DNA from: Oscillospiraceae bacterium
GTDB taxonomy: Bacteria; Bacillota; Clostridia; Oscillospirales; Ruminococcaceae
Length of the DNA stretch: 33,963 nucleotides
Assembly: GCA_029007985.1 (NCBI GenBank)
Contig: JAQXIW010000059.1
Span: forward strand, 1 to 33,963
Direction of reading: 5' to 3'
Shown: positions 32,143 through 33,963 of the stretch, piece by piece
Layout of the letters: each line of letters opens with the position of its first letter
How positions within the stretch are numbered: position 1 is the stretch's first letter
The notes under the pieces: model-generated
Seen by the model: only the letters and a program-made list of their open reading frames with translations
Databases searched by the model: none
What the model was told of the DNA's origin: nothing
Made by a program: the position numbers and the translations under genes

Positions 32143-32970
32143 TTAAGGCGCAAATTGACCTATGCTCACTTCTTTGAAGCCGTCAGAAGTCAACAGCATC
32201 ATCTTTGAAAATCCAGCCTCCTTTATGAGATTCATCGCGTTATCATAACCGCAGTCAAGCCGGTTTTTCTCGTGACAATCGCTGTTCAGCAATATTTTAC
32301 CGCCCCTTTCTCTGATATATTTTAGCAAAGTTTTGTGCGGATAAGGGGTTGAGCGGTACCCTCTGGAAATTGCGCCGGTGTTTACTTCAAATATTTTACC
32401 CGTTCTGATTAAACAATCTATTGCGTCAAAAGCGTATTGCAAATATTCTTTGTCGTCAAAAGAAATGAAAGACTCGTTTTCGTTGTATTTGGTGAGCAAA
32501 TCAATATGCCCCACAACCGAGATTTCATCCCTAAAAGCAATTTGTTTTATATCGTTATAATAATCCTTTGCAAAATCAACAAAATGTCCGCCGTACCAAT
32601 CGTCGATTATTGATTGCATAACAGCCCGGGATTCGTCTATTTCGCGGTACTCGCCGCAATGCTCCGTGTAATGTTTAGAGCCTATAATAAAGTCAAAATC
32701 AGTCGGATTTTCGGTGATATAAGTGATATCCTGCTCAATGCCGATAAATATTTCAATGCGGTCTTTATATTTTTCTTTGAGTCGCATCAGCTCACCGCGG
32801 TATTCAGACTGATTTTCTCGGGACATTCCCCATACATCATAGGGAGAATAAGCGTGGCCGGAAAAACCCAATGCGGTAAATTTTTTCCGGATAGCAGCTT
32901 CAATCATTTCCTCTAATGTGTTTTTCCCGTCACAGTAGGTGCTGTGGGTGTGTATATTTTGTTTAATCAT
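32143..32970 (-). CDS. PHP-domain phosphoesterase, histidinol-phosphatase (HisJ)-like
   Basis: 275 residues. The PHP metal motifs are visible: NIHTHSTYCDG (His7, His9), GFSGHA, IGIEQD, GSKHY, VVGHIDLL and NSDCHE near the C-terminus. HisJ-family members remove phosphate from histidinol phosphate, but there are no his genes nearby, so the substrate is open. The ribosome-binding site is weak (GGTG). A possible -10 TATAAT lies on the minus strand near 33014. No obvious terminator follows. Confidence 0.88.
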   Translation of the reverse strand: MIKQNIHTHSTYCDGKNTLEEMIEAAIRKKFTALGFSGHAYSPYDVWGMSRENQSEYRGELMRLKEKYKDRIEIFIGIEQDITYITENPTDFDFIIGSKHYTEHCGEYREIDESRAVMQSIIDDWYGGHFVDFAKDYYNDIKQIAFRDEISVVGHIDLLTKYNENESFISFDDKEYLQYAFDAIDCLIRTGKIFEVNTGAISRGYRSTPYPHKTLLKYIRERGGKILLNSDCHEKNRLDCGYDNAMNLIKEAGFSKMMLLTSDGFKEVSIGQFAP

Positions 32971-33142
32971 ATTTCACCGATGCATGGTTTTGATTTGTTT
33001 TAGATATAATTAATTATAACTCATTATTTGATAAAAATATAGTTTTAGAAACACGATATTGAGTTGCTTTACTACACAAACGGCAAATGTGTTTTTTAGG
33101 CTCTGCATAGTCGAAAATGAAAAGCTTTTTTCTACATTTATA
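32971..33142. other. AT-rich intergenic region
   Basis: Contains the likely promoter area of the PHP gene and a short palindrome AATTAATT near 33008. I see no gene here. Confidence 0.5.
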
Positions 33143-33609
33143 TTAGATAATCTCATTAAAGAACAAATATGCTAATGTTTGATTTGCGCTATGCAAAATA
33201 ATCACAGCGAATAAAAATGATATTATCAAGACTATCGTTTTGTCTATTGCTGTGTACAGTTTACCTCGTTCTGTACTTCTGATTAACGAAAGCAATTAGT
33301 TATCCTTTTCTTCTCGTACCATAGTAAATGTAATAATTATCATAATAAATATCAGGATAATATCACTTAGATCAAATTCCAGGGCAGCAACTATCTCTTT
33401 TGAGACGAATAGTTAACGGGTATCTCGAATGCATTCAAAACCGTTTGCCGTAATTCTAATATTATTACCGCTATAGCCGCCTTCTTTATTGAATATCGGA
33501 ACAATTGATAATGTTTCTGATTTTTTATGTCATATAAAAAATATTCATATCCTCGAACCTGCTCTATTTCATCTTTAGCATTTTTTAAATACAAAAAATA
33601 CTGAATTTA
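33143..33609 (-). pseudogene. Broken gene, probable ABC-2-type membrane permease
   Basis: Three consecutive minus-strand pieces read as one protein if repaired. The first, 33391-33594 in one frame, ends LNAFEIPVNYSSQKR and stops. Overlapping it one base out of frame, the second reads FVSKEIVAALEFDLSDIILIF (33300-33405) and ends REEKDN at a TAA (33296-33298). In that same frame the third continues LLSLIRSTERGKLYTAIDKT, then a hydrophobic helix, to a stop at 33143-33145. The pattern sD-helix-EKexxLLxLIRSTxxGK is what I associate with clostridial ABC-2 permeases. So there is at least one frameshift and one nonsense codon, and both gene ends are missing. The family name is moderate; the decay is clear. 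Confidence 0.55.
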
Positions 33610-33639
33610 TACTTATTTTTGCTTGGAATCATGTCTGAA

Positions 33640-33737
33640 GATATCAGTTAATCTTTGGCATAATTAAAGGACTACCTTTCGGTATCACTCTGATTTTGGC
33701 TGCCACTATAACAGCTTATCTATCCTACTCAAAATAA
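33640..33737 (+). pseudogene. Possible C-terminal remnant of a membrane protein
   Basis: A plus-strand frame without a start reads QLIFGIIKGLPFGITLILAA, then TITAYLSYSK and a TAA. It looks like the last helix of a transporter, and a hairpin (33744-33781) lies just beyond, as a terminator would. It may be chance in AT-rich DNA. Confidence 0.3.
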
Positions 33738-33743
33738 AACAAA

Positions 33744-33781
33744 AATCCGAGGTTGCTACCAATTGATAACAGTCTCGGATT
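33744..33781. terminator. Imperfect hairpin, terminator-like on both strands
   Basis: Arms AATCCGAG and CTCGGATT with an inner GTT/AAC pairing. The minus strand continues TTTTGTTTTATTTTG, a good U-tract; the plus strand continues ATTTG. No gene is recognised on the minus-strand side within the window. Confidence 0.5.
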
Positions 33782-33803
33782 ATTTGTACATGGCTCCCAC
33801 AGT

Positions 33804-33940
33804 GCCGTGCTTTGCACGGCGTAGAGCGGTTTTGCCGTAAGGCAAAAAGCCGAGCCTGTTCTTGCGAGGGTGGCGCCGTGGTAATCACGGCATGGAGCGG
33901 TTTTGCCGTAAGGCAAAAAGCCGAGCTTGTTCTTGCGAGG
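33804..33940. repeat. Tandem duplication of a GC-rich double-hairpin unit
   Basis: Two 66-base units with a 71-base period: 33804-33869 and 33875-33940. Each has a first hairpin (GCCGTG ... CACGGC) with differing loop bases, then a nearly identical 46-base block (one C/T difference) containing TTTTGCC-GTAA-GGCAAAA. Short frames through it are not believable genes. It resembles REP- or MITE-like dispersed elements. Confidence 0.8.
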
Positions 33941-33950
33941 CTAGCGGTGC

Positions 33951-33963
33951 TCGAACGGTTCGA
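33951..33963. repeat. Perfect palindrome at the window edge
   Basis: TCGAAC-G-GTTCGA ends exactly at the last base given, so its context is cut. GGTTCGA resembles a tRNA T-loop segment, but the preceding bases do not fold as a tRNA. Confidence 0.4.

Noticed and set aside
33391-33594. A 67-codon minus-strand frame as an independent gene
   Set aside because: It starts at a TTG without a ribosome-binding site and continues across a frameshift into a permease-like sequence, so it is reported as part of a pseudogene.
33706-33916. Two overlapping minus-strand frames of about 60 codons over the tandem repeat
   Set aside because: They translate the repeated hairpin units in two frames; no ribosome-binding sites, and the repeat structure explains them.
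33804-33940. CRISPR array
   Set aside because: Only two units, separated by 5 bases, each with internal hairpins; there are no spacer-sized unique sequences and no cas genes.
33920-33963. A tRNA cut by the window edge, suggested by GGTTCGA
   Set aside because: The bases form the palindrome TCGAAC-G-GTTCGA, and no anticodon or D-arm can be folded upstream.

Overview
The window looks like chromosome from a low-to-moderate GC Clostridia (Firmicutes/Bacillota), most plausibly an Oscillospirales-type gut anaerobe. Reasons: strong AGGAGG-type ribosome-binding sites, TTGACA/TATAAT promoters, U-tailed hairpin terminators, an SRP RNA upstream of dnaX-ybaB-recR, a CIRCE-controlled groESL, ThyX instead of ThyA, Mini-RNase III, and paired M16 peptidases. 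Genus-level placement is inference. Most of the window is core chromosome on the minus strand; both ends look accessory or decayed.

Layout. 1-1136: the end of a GGDEF diguanylate cyclase (plus strand) and an apparently gene-free AT-rich stretch. 1137-3619: rplU-rpmA-obg-mrnC with its own promoter, a leader, an internal attenuator-like hairpin before obg, and a terminator. 3626-9358: a tight operon pheB - aspartokinase-like protein - M16 pair - lgt - folD, from a promoter overlapped by a palindrome. 9450-12293: SRP RNA, dnaX, ybaB, recR. 12345-13017: pduL. 13118-14017: flavodoxin/ferredoxin protein (plus). 14019-21027: pcrA-thyX-tmk-GNAT-like-mltG-U32 operon. 21069-25055: recD2-comF-mreB operon. 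25062-27113: groES-groEL. 27137-28328: divergent Gx-type membrane protein and a flavinylated lipoprotein. 28339-31640: DUF4358-like lipoprotein, MBOAT acyltransferase and DHHW/AlgX-like protein. 31685-32970: glutaredoxin-like protein and PHP phosphoesterase. 32971-33963: broken ABC-2 permease gene, other coding debris, and a GC-rich tandem hairpin repeat.

How the genes fit together. FolD supplies methylene-tetrahydrofolate, which ThyX consumes to make dTMP, and Tmk phosphorylates the product. PcrA, RecD2, RecR and DnaX serve DNA repair and replication. Lgt, MltG and MreB serve the envelope, and Lgt lipidates the lipoproteins encoded at 27.9-28.9 kb. MBOAT plus DHHW should O-acetylate an exported polymer.

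The least ordinary items are: an aspartokinase homologue that has lost its catalytic motifs but keeps two ACT domains next to the ACT regulator PheB; an L27 with no cleavable extension and no Prp gene; an M16 pair with complementary motif loss; a 14-bp perfect inverted repeat over the promoter region of the DUF4358-like gene; and a duplicated hairpin unit at the right edge beside a pseudogene. I found no CRISPR array, intact transposase or phage module.
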